From Streptomyces griseiscabiei (GTDB lineage: Bacteria; Actinomycetota; Actinomycetes; Streptomycetales; Streptomycetaceae), in the NCBI RefSeq assembly GCF_020010925.1, contig NZ_JAGJBZ010000002.1, forward strand, positions 2,418,001 through 2,482,000: DNA of 64,000 nucleotides, in the 5' to 3' direction. The notes under the pieces were generated by a model. It saw nothing but the letters and a program-made list of their open reading frames with translations. It did no database searches and was not told the DNA's origin. Shown one piece after another: positions 43,801 through 50,788 of this stretch. Every line of letters begins with the position of its first letter. Positions within the stretch are counted from its first letter, which is position 1. The position numbers and the translations under genes are program-made.

Positions 43801-44904
43801 CTGGATGAACACCCCGGCTGTCGGCCGGTCCTTCGGCGAGGTCATCTGCGCGGCGAGGTGGGTCTTGCCTTGCCCGGCAGCGGCGACCACAGCGAGCAGC
43901 GGGGCTTCGGCGTCCGCTCGTGTCTCGGTCAGCCAGTGAACGATGTCGCGGATCTCGGCTCCGAGACCGGTGACGAGCGGCGCCTCGGGAAGGCGACGCT
44001 GCCTGAGCTTCAGCACCAGGCGTCGCAGCGTTCGCGGAGAGGTTCCCGGAGGCTGATGGTCGGCGAGGCGCTCGCGCACTTCCCAGGGCCGAAGGTCCCT
44101 CCCGGCGTCAATGACGGCGCGCAGACCGTCGACGAACCCCTCCAGATCGTCGACTATCTCCTCGGCACCGGCACCGGCACCGGCACCGGCACCGGCACCG
44201 GCACCGGCACCGGCACGGGTATCGGTGTCGAGGCGGTCCAGGGCTGCGCGCAGTGCCTGGAGCCGTGCTGTGACGTCGTCGGTGCGCTGCTGCAGCCACT
44301 CGAACGACGCCGGACGCAACAAGGCCCGGTCGATGCGGTGCTCCACGTGGTGAGCGGTGTGCAGCTGCGGGGCCCACCGGGCCGTAACCGGTGCCACAGA
44401 TTGCTCGTGGGTTCGCGCCAGCTTCTCCGGGGTGAGGGCGAGTTCGCCGAAGAAGGTGGAGCGGAGTTCGTCGTGTCCGGCCAGTTCGGCGTCGTAATTC
44501 TCGGCGGACCACAGTTTGACGCGGACATCTCGCCGACTGAGTCCGTTGATCCACTCCTCGTCACCCTTGGCGGGCCTCTGTGGCAGGCAGAGCACGAAGT
44601 CGGTCAGTCCTACGACGTGTTTGATCGCCTTGGTGAGGGAGTCCTCGATCTGCGTGCGCTGGCCTGCGCTGAGCTCGTTCTTGCTGTTGAGGATGAACCA
44701 TTTGCACGACCACCCCCAGATCCGGTTGGGATCGCCCAGGTCGCCGGCGTGGTCGACGTGCATGTAGAACTCGACGCCGGGTTGGTTGCGGCGCTCTCGC
44801 ATAGTGCCCAGCGCGCCGTAGCGGCGGGAGACTACGGCCCGCGTGAGCGCTTCGAAGTTCTGGTCGGCCGCGCCGGGTAGGCGTGCCAGCTCAGTCAGAT
44901 CCAC
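40864..44904 (-). CDS. STAND (NACHT-type) NTPase with N-terminal PD-(D/E)XK-like nuclease domain
   Basis: A 1346-aa protein likely to sense infection and trigger a nuclease. The GTG at 44904 is chosen (GGAG 5 nt upstream); an ATG at 44937 is possible. Residues 1-130 look like an Mrr/Cap4-type PD-(D/E)XK fold: NFEALTRAVVSRRYG, then GVEFYMHV (Glu45) and GWSCKWF (Cys-x-Lys position, Lys68). A helical part with an Ala-Gly repeat linker (about 231-247) follows. The NTPase has Walker A AAAGQGKTHLA at about 340 and Walker B PLIIDGLNEAE about 80 residues on, with VIVTLRE as sensor. The rest, about 800 residues, is helical and repeat-like, the usual sensor region of STAND/Avs defence proteins. It overlaps the 148-aa gene by 14 nt and is last in a three-gene unit. 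Confidence 0.82.
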   Translation of the reverse strand: MDLTELARLPGAADQNFEALTRAVVSRRYGALGTMRERRNQPGVEFYMHVDHAGDLGDPNRIWGWSCKWFILNSKNELSAGQRTQIEDSLTKAIKHVVGLTDFVLCLPQRPAKGDEEWINGLSRRDVRVKLWSAENYDAELAGHDELRSTFFGELALTPEKLARTHEQSVAPVTARWAPQLHTAHHVEHRIDRALLRPASFEWLQQRTDDVTARLQALRAALDRLDTDTRAGAGAGAGAGAGAGAGAEEIVDDLEGFVDGLRAVIDAGRDLRPWEVRERLADHQPPGTSPRTLRRLVLKLRQRRLPEAPLVTGLGAEIRDIVHWLTETRADAEAPLLAVVAAAGQGKTHLAAQMTSPKDRPTAGVFIQGASLHTGDTLDDLARRIPGLRVDRFEDLLEALNSAGARAGCRIPLIIDGLNEAERPLKWRTLLAGLVPALGSYPHVAVIVTLREVLADQTLPQHTVTLELEWQHAEVDDILRVYFDHYLINPADTWLPVDTFHNPLFVRMYCEAANHDRLVPVGAEALPQSLIGVFELYRDGVTERLALDPARISVPADQIKRRLATMARHLWTHNVRRLPFDEARRILDADQPNWDESLLRRLVEEGVIFREEIRGSDDTECGFVFDRLAGYLIADAILVRMPYADVNEQLAETTLWQSLVGNEAHPLGEDTLIALISLLPRRFTGHHLWRVAPDEHRSTALAQELTTESGFLDDETVEALATALVTARPNNRKGRPAFDRLWEIRRSASHRLNATFLDQVLRQLPLSQRDLRWTEWARGRTRRLTADLNRAIDRWTESNSRAESDDLDALATAWLLASTNTGMRDLATKALQRYGRPEPKRLFDLAARMLDVDDPYVVERLVAAAFGAVSTHQLPDPGGPLEKALRDWLVRLRDSFLDGGTTPTSHEQLRGYVRAVYEFAGTLHPAAVPDGVDAFAPRFAAVTPAEVMEDDDPNAEECDRTFGMDFENYVIGTAINGRDNYDFDHPGYRRARAEVMARVWELGWREAEFSSVDQAIATSTDRPASTHENVERYGKKYGWIGYHEMVGRLVDAGRAPARFGTAERLMPDIDPTFPDTPPVVPVPLPPWAPAEATDDRTWVTSGTVTIPDRLWSPEEIYGVDGGWLLVEGYLSHRREGRTVFGFFRTLLLDPKDAESAHQLASERPYLGNDFFPALPSVRDVLAAEMPWIPRFKLPFGVPDAVPPPALRRHWQDNGIKLHQVAVDFASENTSETGLGGAYDVPSYEFAARFGLRQLPGTLDLVGLDGRRASAAFRVDEPWRGHLLFLRRDLVEDFAGDQRIMQAAWGEREVTVDWRSIPSWIREAQRSYATVWRHIRMLGAVQRSPEN
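44164..44217. repeat. GGCACC hexanucleotide tandem repeat inside the STAND gene
   Basis: Eight perfect GGCACC units (44164-44211) plus one unit with a single change (44212-44217). On the coding strand this is GGTGCC repeated, giving alternating Ala-Gly residues between the nuclease-like and NTPase domains. Since the unit is 6 bp, slippage would change linker length without shifting the frame. Confidence 0.9.
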
Positions 44905-45337
44905 CGTCGCTCCGGCTGTTGCTCGCGTCCGTGGCATCGGATCGGGTGACAGCGTCCTCGTCCCACGTGTGGCGCGAGAAGACCTCGACTTTCGCACCGT
45001 GGTGGAGGAGCACCTTCAGGAATCCCTGGACGTCGGACTCGTCGGTCCAGATCCGGACCGTCTGCGCCTCACGGGTGACATTGTGATCGAGAGCGAAAGC
45101 ATCGACGTCGGACCGCCCCATGTCATAGAGCTTCATCTGGCTCAGTGCTTCGCCGAGTTCGCGAGGCATGCGTTCCTCGGGACTCCGCCAGTCGTCGTCG
45201 GACCACGCAGCCTCGGCGAGGGCCTGCAGTGCCTCCATCCGCTCCTCCGCTGCTTGCGCACCGGTGACCGTCTCGAATCGGCCGATCAGAACGAGGTTCA
45301 TCGAGTGCTCCGAGCCGTAGCCGTTCCAGATCCTCAT
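44891..45337 (-). CDS. Small conserved-looking protein (WNGYGSEHS motif) between radical SAM and STAND genes
   Basis: A 148-aa soluble protein. It begins MRIWNGYGSEHSMNLVLIG and continues with an alpha/beta, acidic sequence (FETVTGAQAAEERMEALQAL, VRIWTDESDVQGFLKVLLHH). The N-terminal motif reminds me of an uncharacterised domain family (possibly DUF6375), which I cannot confirm. The ATG overlaps the radical SAM stop by 4 nt and its own end overlaps the STAND start by 14 nt, so the three proteins are made together. The C-terminal 25 residues are Ser/Asp-rich and probably disordered. It could be a substrate, inhibitor or adaptor of its neighbours. Confidence 0.7.
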   Translation of the reverse strand: MRIWNGYGSEHSMNLVLIGRFETVTGAQAAEERMEALQALAEAAWSDDDWRSPEERMPRELGEALSQMKLYDMGRSDVDAFALDHNVTREAQTVRIWTDESDVQGFLKVLLHHGAKVEVFSRHTWDEDAVTRSDATDASNSRSDGGSD

Positions 45338-46215
45338 CCCGTCTCCTTCAGCGTCTGTACGACGTCCATGATGGAGCCCACGACTGGCAGTCCCGTGCTT
45401 GCGTAGGCGTGGGAGCGCAGGACGCCGGTCGCGTCGAGATGCATGTGCGCGTCGAGGGGGAGTTCGCCGGGGATGGCCTCTGCGGTGGGCAGTGCTGCTT
45501 CGAGGCCGGTACGGGAGATCGCGAGTCGGACCTCGGTTCCTGCGGTTGCGGCCCATTCGACGAGGCGCTGTGCGTCGGCGTCGCTGATGCCAGGGGTAGC
45601 CGCGGTGGGCTGCTCCGGCAGGAGCAGCAGTTCGGACGCGCCGACCTCGTCAGCGAACGCGGCGAGGTCGTCAAGTTCGCCGATGGTGTCGGCGTTGATG
45701 ACCGCGTTGATGCCGAACGGAGCGAGCGAGCTGAGCAATCCGGCCGCCTGGACTACGGCTGCGAACGGCCGGCCGCGGAGCCGCTCGTAGGTGGTGCCGA
45801 CCCCGTCGACTGACAGACGCACGAAGTGCACGGCCCCGCGCAGGGAACTGACGAGTTCGGGTGTGAGCCGGTGCCCGTGCGTTGTGAAAGTCACCGCCAT
45901 GGACGTGGACTGGGCGATCTCCGAACAGAGCTGGGCGAAGCGTCGGTACGCGGTTGGCTCCCCGCCTCCGAAACCAACACCGAGGCATCCGGCGGCGTCG
46001 AGTTCCACCGCCCAGGCCAGCACACGGTCTCTGTCGAGCGCAGCGGCATGCTTGGGCGCGTAGCAGTAGAAGCAGCGGAGCTCGCACGCGTTCGTCAGCG
46101 CTATGGACAGGTACCGCGGAGCACGGGAGAACAGCCCAGCGGGAACACGCACCTCGTCGAGCAGCACATTCACCCCGGAGACGCGGTCGAACAGGTGAAC
46201 CCCAGATGCGGACAT
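45334..46215 (-). CDS. Radical SAM enzyme
   Basis: About 293 aa from the ATG at 46215 (GAGGTG 10 nt upstream); a start at 46242 would add nine residues. The [4Fe-4S]/SAM motif Cys-x3-Cys-x2-Cys is at residues 44, 48 and 51 (NACELRCFYCYAPKH), followed by the SAM-binding GVGFGGGEPTAYRRF, and later LSVDGVGTTYERLRG and INAVINADT typical of the barrel. No SPASM or other auxiliary-cluster cysteines are evident at the C-terminus. The substrate is unknown. It is first in a unit with the 148-aa protein and the STAND nuclease, so it may make or modify something that the sensor uses. Bacterial viperins are also radical SAM defence enzymes, but this sequence does not look like one. Confidence 0.85.
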   Translation of the reverse strand: MSASGVHLFDRVSGVNVLLDEVRVPAGLFSRAPRYLSIALTNACELRCFYCYAPKHAAALDRDRVLAWAVELDAAGCLGVGFGGGEPTAYRRFAQLCSEIAQSTSMAVTFTTHGHRLTPELVSSLRGAVHFVRLSVDGVGTTYERLRGRPFAAVVQAAGLLSSLAPFGINAVINADTIGELDDLAAFADEVGASELLLLPEQPTAATPGISDADAQRLVEWAATAGTEVRLAISRTGLEAALPTAEAIPGELPLDAHMHLDATGVLRSHAYASTGLPVVGSIMDVVQTLKETG

Positions 46216-46285
46216 GCGGATCTTGCACCTCATCGACAGCATGATGCCACTGCTGTCTGCGATACCGAGGTGCGACTGGGAAATG

Positions 46286-46299
46286 TTCCGCGAACGGAA
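46286..46299. promoter_or_regulatory. Small hairpin with UUCG-type loop between recombinase block and cargo
   Basis: On the minus strand TTCCG-TTCG-CGGAA forms a 5-bp stem with a TTCG tetraloop, 62 bp after the TnpC-like stop and 71 bp before the radical SAM start. It may attenuate read-through from the recombinase genes. The stem is short. Confidence 0.35.
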
Positions 46300-46360
46300 T
46301 GCCTATCCACGAGGTCTCGTCGACAGTTCTCGGGACGGACTTGGCTCCGGCCGCTGCCTG

Positions 46361-46765
46361 TCAGTCGTGTTCGCTCCGTCTAGAGGCTAGGTTGATCACT
46401 CCCATTCTGTGCTCCAACCTTGATTCCAACTCTGCGTGATCGAGAGTGAGTTGCCGGAGAGCTTCTGCGTACACCTTCACGGTGGCTCGAAGATTCCTGT
46501 TCTCCCGGCGGAGGTCCGCGATCTTATCTGTTGCGGGTCTGCTGTTAGGGACGGCTGGTTCTTCTGGGGTTTGTTGGCTGGCGGCCTGTTGTTGCTTGAA
46601 CCAGGTGATCAGGTGCGGGAAGTTGCGGTAAAAGGTCGGGTGGGCGATGCCCAGGCGTCGTTCGACGGCGGTGATGGTCGCATGCCGGCCGGCGTCGGCA
46701 GCCTCGCGCAGGACGATGTGCATAGCCGTACGGACTTCGTCATCCGTGATCGTTGGCCGTGCCAC
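46361..46765 (-). CDS. TnpC-like accessory protein (DUF6262 type)
   Basis: 134 aa from a GTG start with GGGGG upstream. Residues 1-55 form a TetR-like helix-turn-helix (ADAGRHATITAVERRLGIAH then PTFYRNFPHL). Residues 80-125 are a coiled coil (IADLRRENRNLRATVKVYAE, ALRQLTLDHAELESRLEH). Size, fold and position at the end of a tyrosine-recombinase operon match TnpC of Tn554, which affects orientation and efficiency of transposition. It overlaps the preceding recombinase by 26 nt. Confidence 0.82.
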   Translation of the reverse strand: MARPTITDDEVRTAMHIVLREAADAGRHATITAVERRLGIAHPTFYRNFPHLITWFKQQQAASQQTPEEPAVPNSRPATDKIADLRRENRNLRATVKVYAEALRQLTLDHAELESRLEHRMGVINLASRRSEHD

Positions 46766-48875
46766 CGTTGGCCCCCTTGGGGATGTCGTTGTCAGCGAGG
46801 AACTGTGCGACCTCGTCCCGTCGTTGTGCGAGACGGCCTCGGAGGTACGGGGCCATCGTGGGGTCGCCTAGGCGCTCTTCCATTTGGAGCAGCCAGCGAC
46901 GCAAGGCGTCGATGTTGCCGGTGGTGAGGGCGACGTTTCGGCATGCGAGGGGTTGACAGTGCTGGAGCGACGGGCCGTCGGTTTCGGACCGGCGGCACAG
47001 CGCCCGGTCGGGGTTGTAGACGCAGGTCACGAATTCTCCGGGGTAGACATGTGGGTCGTGCCGTGTGATGTGGCGCTGGAGGCGCCTGCGGTCCGCGATC
47101 ACCTTTCCGGGAAACTGCACATCCCCCGCGATGGCCTTCAACCGTGCTTCGGCTTCCTCGCCTGCGGGTCCGGTAAGCCGCCCGGGGGCGGCATCGAGGA
47201 CGAGATCGCAGAGCTGTTCGCCACGGGTGAATGCCTGTTCGGCTTCCACTTCTTGGCGGAATCCGGAGGATGATGTGCCGGCGTAGCCCTCGAACATCTG
47301 GATGCTGTGGTGGCGGTACTGAATGGCGCCTGCGATCGACCCGCCTGGCTGTCGGGCGATGGACCAGGCCAGTGTCCGCCTGAACTGACGAGTGGTGAAC
47401 CTCCATGGGCGCCCGTCAACTGTGGGAATTCCATCGCTTCGCCGACGCTCGGAGCAGTAGTCATTGACCCAGGCAGAGAATGCGTTGATGTCGTTGACCG
47501 TGGTGTGTGATTGCTTGGGGTGGGGTGTCGAGTCCTGGTCCACTTCCTTGCCCCTGGTGCGCTTCGGTACGGGAGGCGACGCGAAGAGAAGGCGCTGGGG
47601 CACGGGCACCAGCCGCTCCAGTACGTCGACGGCTCGGGCCACCGTCGCGTTGACGACCCAAGTGGCCTGGATCCCGAGAGGGGTGTTCTCTCCCTTGAAA
47701 GCCTGGCTGGTCAGTTTGTACCTGATGGGTTCGCCATCCTCGTCGCACCACCGTTGCAGGCAACCCCGTTCCAAGTGCTTGATCTCGGCGTCGCGCATTC
47801 CGGACAGGTAGGCAATGACGATGTAGCAGGCAGACTGCAGCCGTCGTAGCATCGTCCCGATCTCGTCGGTGGCGACGGCCCGTAGCCATGGTTCGCTGTC
47901 CAGGGAGGCATGGACAGGCGTGCGAAGGTAAGTGGCGTCGTCCAGTCCTACCTCGTCCAGGGCTTCCTGGATGAGGTGCCAGTACATGTGCTGTTGGCTG
48001 ATGGTTACCTGGTGCACGCCCGCTTCGCGGGCCAGATGGTTGAGGTTGACCGGGGCGCGGCCCTGGATCGGTTTCGGCGTCCTGCCGACACGGGGAAGAG
48101 GACGTCTGTCCGCGCGGTACTCGGACAGAAGGGCGGTCAGCCGTCGCGTCGTGACGCCGCGAGTTCGATCGACATCAGGCACGGTGGCCTGCAGATCGGC
48201 CCAATCGCTCCGGGCCCGCAGAACGTCGTCGGCGAAGTCCTCCACCCAGCGCAGCGCCCACGTCATCAGCGGCGCCAGGACCTGCTCGGGGATCCTCGGT
48301 GTCCGATTCTCGCGGGCCTGTGACCTCTGGCGGCGGCCGTGGACGGTGGCGTCGAACCAAAGAGGATGTGGGTCGAGCGGCAGAGTGTCGGACGTGAGTT
48401 TGCTGCGGAACTGCCACAAGAGCCGTACCGAGGCAAGTTTGACCAGATCGTTGCCGCGGGAATTGCGCTCGCCCTTGATATGCGCCTGGAAGTCCAAGAG
48501 GTCCTGTGATGTCAGAGCATTCAGCTTCGTCCCCCCTCTCTGGTCGACCCACACCAGGAACTGGTTGATCTGGAGGAACCGGGCATAGATAGTGATGACT
48601 CGGATTTCCTTGTGCCCTGGGGGAAGATCGATGACCAGCAGGGCGAAGATCAGTTCCTTGACCGTCTGCCGGAACTGTATGGGAACGTCGAGGAAATGCA
48701 GGGATATTTGGCGCTTGTGGACCTGGTGTACAGCTGGCGTAAGTACCCAGATGTTGTCGCCGAAGCGTGAGGTTGTCACCAGTTCAATGTGCTCACGCAG
48801 AGGGCGGGAGCGCAGGACGAACGCTGTCGGAGGAATGGACGCGAAGTCGGAATTGGGTAGGGCGAGAGAGGTCAT
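46740..48875 (-). CDS. Tyrosine recombinase (TnpB-like) with C-terminal Cys cluster
   Basis: 711 aa; the ATG at 48875 overlaps the upstream stop (ATGA). The catalytic domain shows LSGMRDAEIKHLERG (catalytic Arg), TTRQFRRTLAWSI at the HxxR position with His replaced, and YRHHSIQMFEGYAG (second His and the candidate nucleophile Tyr). A C-terminal region has four cysteines (VTCVYNPDRALCRRS, HCQPLACRN) and looks like a zinc-binding knuckle, as found in TnpB-type recombinases of Tn554 relatives. It acts with the two upstream recombinases. Confidence 0.82.
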   Translation of the reverse strand: MTSLALPNSDFASIPPTAFVLRSRPLREHIELVTTSRFGDNIWVLTPAVHQVHKRQISLHFLDVPIQFRQTVKELIFALLVIDLPPGHKEIRVITIYARFLQINQFLVWVDQRGGTKLNALTSQDLLDFQAHIKGERNSRGNDLVKLASVRLLWQFRSKLTSDTLPLDPHPLWFDATVHGRRQRSQARENRTPRIPEQVLAPLMTWALRWVEDFADDVLRARSDWADLQATVPDVDRTRGVTTRRLTALLSEYRADRRPLPRVGRTPKPIQGRAPVNLNHLAREAGVHQVTISQQHMYWHLIQEALDEVGLDDATYLRTPVHASLDSEPWLRAVATDEIGTMLRRLQSACYIVIAYLSGMRDAEIKHLERGCLQRWCDEDGEPIRYKLTSQAFKGENTPLGIQATWVVNATVARAVDVLERLVPVPQRLLFASPPVPKRTRGKEVDQDSTPHPKQSHTTVNDINAFSAWVNDYCSERRRSDGIPTVDGRPWRFTTRQFRRTLAWSIARQPGGSIAGAIQYRHHSIQMFEGYAGTSSSGFRQEVEAEQAFTRGEQLCDLVLDAAPGRLTGPAGEEAEARLKAIAGDVQFPGKVIADRRRLQRHITRHDPHVYPGEFVTCVYNPDRALCRRSETDGPSLQHCQPLACRNVALTTGNIDALRRWLLQMEERLGDPTMAPYLRGRLAQRRDEVAQFLADNDIPKGANGGTANDHG

Positions 48876-50788
48876 CGAGGTTCCTGGGGGCCGCTGAGGA
48901 AGTCGAGATGAAGGGAGACAGGTTTCTTTGTAGCGGCCTTGGACTGCTGTGCTTCGCTGAATTTGGGCAGAATCAACCGGGTGAGCGCGAGCCAGGTCCG
49001 TCCATGTTCCTCGACCCAATCGTCTAGTGGCAGCGTGTCTCGGGCCGTCTGCAAGAGATCGCGGACGGAAAGCAAGGCTGGCAGGTGGTGTTCGGCGATC
49101 AGTGCGTTCGGACAGCGCAGGCAGGTCAGGAAGGAAACGTTGCAGACGTCCGCGTCGGTGAATGGGCTGCGATGGATGGCCAGGCAAGCACTCGCCAGGG
49201 TGTCGAGTTCGCCACGGATCACACGACTGAGAATTTCCGGGCTGATGCCGAGATCGTCCGCCATGGTTTCGGGGCTACGTTTCGGGGTGGCCTCGCCGTC
49301 GGCCACCAGGATGCGTGGGCGAAATGCCCGAGCGTTGGCCTCCGCTTCGTTGATGGCTGTGGTCAGTACCTGGTCGGCCCAATCACGGATCCGGGGGTCG
49401 CCTTGGAGATAGTGGACAAAAGAGACGTCCATGGTGTTGGTGCGTGAGGCGGAGGGCAGGTGGCCGCCCACTGCCCGCGTCCGTCGTACTTCGACGGTTG
49501 TTTTGAGGCGATTAAGGTTGATCTCCAACGGATTTCCGTCGTCGTCGGTCAGCCCATGTGCTGCTCCCCATCTGCCCAGTTTCAAGTCGCGTGTCAAAGT
49601 GAGGGCATACGGGTCGATGTGGCCGAGCGAGGAGTGCTTGCTTTGCCCGGCGGGGTCATCGGCCGGCCGCCCGGCGATGCCGGCCCAGATACTCCACACC
49701 CGCGTGTCGCCTGTGAGACGGCGGCCGCGGCGCATCAGATCGTGCAGCAGCAGGTAGAAGCCGCCGGGGGTGTGTAACTGGCGACTCTCGCTGGTGCCGA
49801 TCTCCCAATGCACGCTCTCGCGACTCTGTGATTTGCCTCGTCGACGCTTGGTGAGGGCGACGGCAACCGCGCGTCCTTCAAGGACCCGGTGCTGCGCCGG
49901 GAGCTCCTTGATCGTTTCGCTGTTGCGGCCAGTCAACGCGACTCCCAGCAGCAGTAGGGGCGCTAGGTCGTCCTGGGTGAGGTAGAGATGCCGCGCGAGG
50001 GCGACGCGCGCGAAGCGGTGCTGTACTCGCTGTGTGAGGCGGGTGGTCCAGGTGACGTCGGGGATGTGGCCGGTTTGGTCCATCTCGTCGAGATGGGCAG
50101 CCAAGGTGCGGTCCTCGGGGCCGAGGTCGTCAGGGGCATTCCGGAAGGTCTGCAAGAGGTTTTCGCCGACCCGAATTCGTTCCCGGATGCCCACCACGTC
50201 GCTGCGAGCGGCTGTGACCAGTGCTCGGAACTCTCGGTCCGAGTAGCCGGGCCTGCCGACGGCTTTGGCACCGTTGCGATGGTGACCGGGTTGCTGCAGG
50301 AACTCGCGGAGTTGAGGCGACAACTCTGTGTCAGGGGTGACTGAGGCGAGCACCATGCGCAGGAGGGCCAACTCGGTGGCCACGGGGCCGACCTTCACGG
50401 TCTTCAAGCGCTCAAGGCGAAAGCGCTCCAGGTGTCGGGGCGTGAGTTCCCCGAGGGTAGTGGGCCGTGTGTGGAGGGACTCGAGGAAGGCGAGCAGTCG
50501 GCGGATTCCCAGATAGGCGCTGTTGGCGCTGGACTTGGTCCGAAGAGTGCCAGTCGGTCCGGTCCGGGCCGCGAACGCGATCGCGAGGTCCCTGTGCATA
50601 CGCGGCAATGGCAGCCGAGTGAAGTCGTACTCCTTTGTGCGACCGTCCTCGCCGGTGAACCGCACCGTCAGCGCACCCTGCTCGCTGTGCTTGACGGATA
50701 TGGAGTCGTACGGTCCCGAGGGCATCGCGGAGCTACGGCCAGGACCAGTGGGTGCGAGGCGGGACTGGTGCAAGATCTGCTCGCTCAT
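48872..50788 (-). CDS. Recombinase-type protein (integrase-like, middle member of the trio)
   Basis: 638 aa from the ATG at 50788 (GAGGG upstream, 4-nt overlap with the preceding recombinase). An N-terminal SAM-like/core-binding region at about 60-150 (RRLLAFLESLHTRPTTLGEL) is followed by a catalytic-like region with LLLGVALTGRNSETIKELPA (Arg position) and NRLKTTVEVRRTRAVGG then VSFVHYLQGDP. A Cys pair (SFLTCLRCPN) lies near the C-terminus. The HxxR box is not canonical, so its activity may depend on partners. Resembles large partners in Tn554/RIT-like modules. Confidence 0.72.
   Translation of the reverse strand: MSEQILHQSRLAPTGPGRSSAMPSGPYDSISVKHSEQGALTVRFTGEDGRTKEYDFTRLPLPRMHRDLAIAFAARTGPTGTLRTKSSANSAYLGIRRLLAFLESLHTRPTTLGELTPRHLERFRLERLKTVKVGPVATELALLRMVLASVTPDTELSPQLREFLQQPGHHRNGAKAVGRPGYSDREFRALVTAARSDVVGIRERIRVGENLLQTFRNAPDDLGPEDRTLAAHLDEMDQTGHIPDVTWTTRLTQRVQHRFARVALARHLYLTQDDLAPLLLLGVALTGRNSETIKELPAQHRVLEGRAVAVALTKRRRGKSQSRESVHWEIGTSESRQLHTPGGFYLLLHDLMRRGRRLTGDTRVWSIWAGIAGRPADDPAGQSKHSSLGHIDPYALTLTRDLKLGRWGAAHGLTDDDGNPLEINLNRLKTTVEVRRTRAVGGHLPSASRTNTMDVSFVHYLQGDPRIRDWADQVLTTAINEAEANARAFRPRILVADGEATPKRSPETMADDLGISPEILSRVIRGELDTLASACLAIHRSPFTDADVCNVSFLTCLRCPNALIAEHHLPALLSVRDLLQTARDTLPLDDWVEEHGRTWLALTRLILPKFSEAQQSKAATKKPVSLHLDFLSGPQEPR

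Noticed and set aside
44164..44217. Short tandem repeat considered as a CRISPR-like array
   Set aside because: Units are 6 bp with no spacers and lie inside a coding frame; it is a simple sequence repeat.
42910..44880. Long plus-strand frame opposite the STAND NTPase, containing a Gly-Thr repeat
   Set aside because: It is the antisense image of the NTPase and its GGCACC repeat; no ribosome site or domain supports it.
45334..46215. Radical SAM gene as a prokaryotic viperin
   Set aside because: Beyond the shared Cys motif the sequence around it does not look like viperin, and viperins are usually paired with nucleotide kinases, not with a STAND nuclease.
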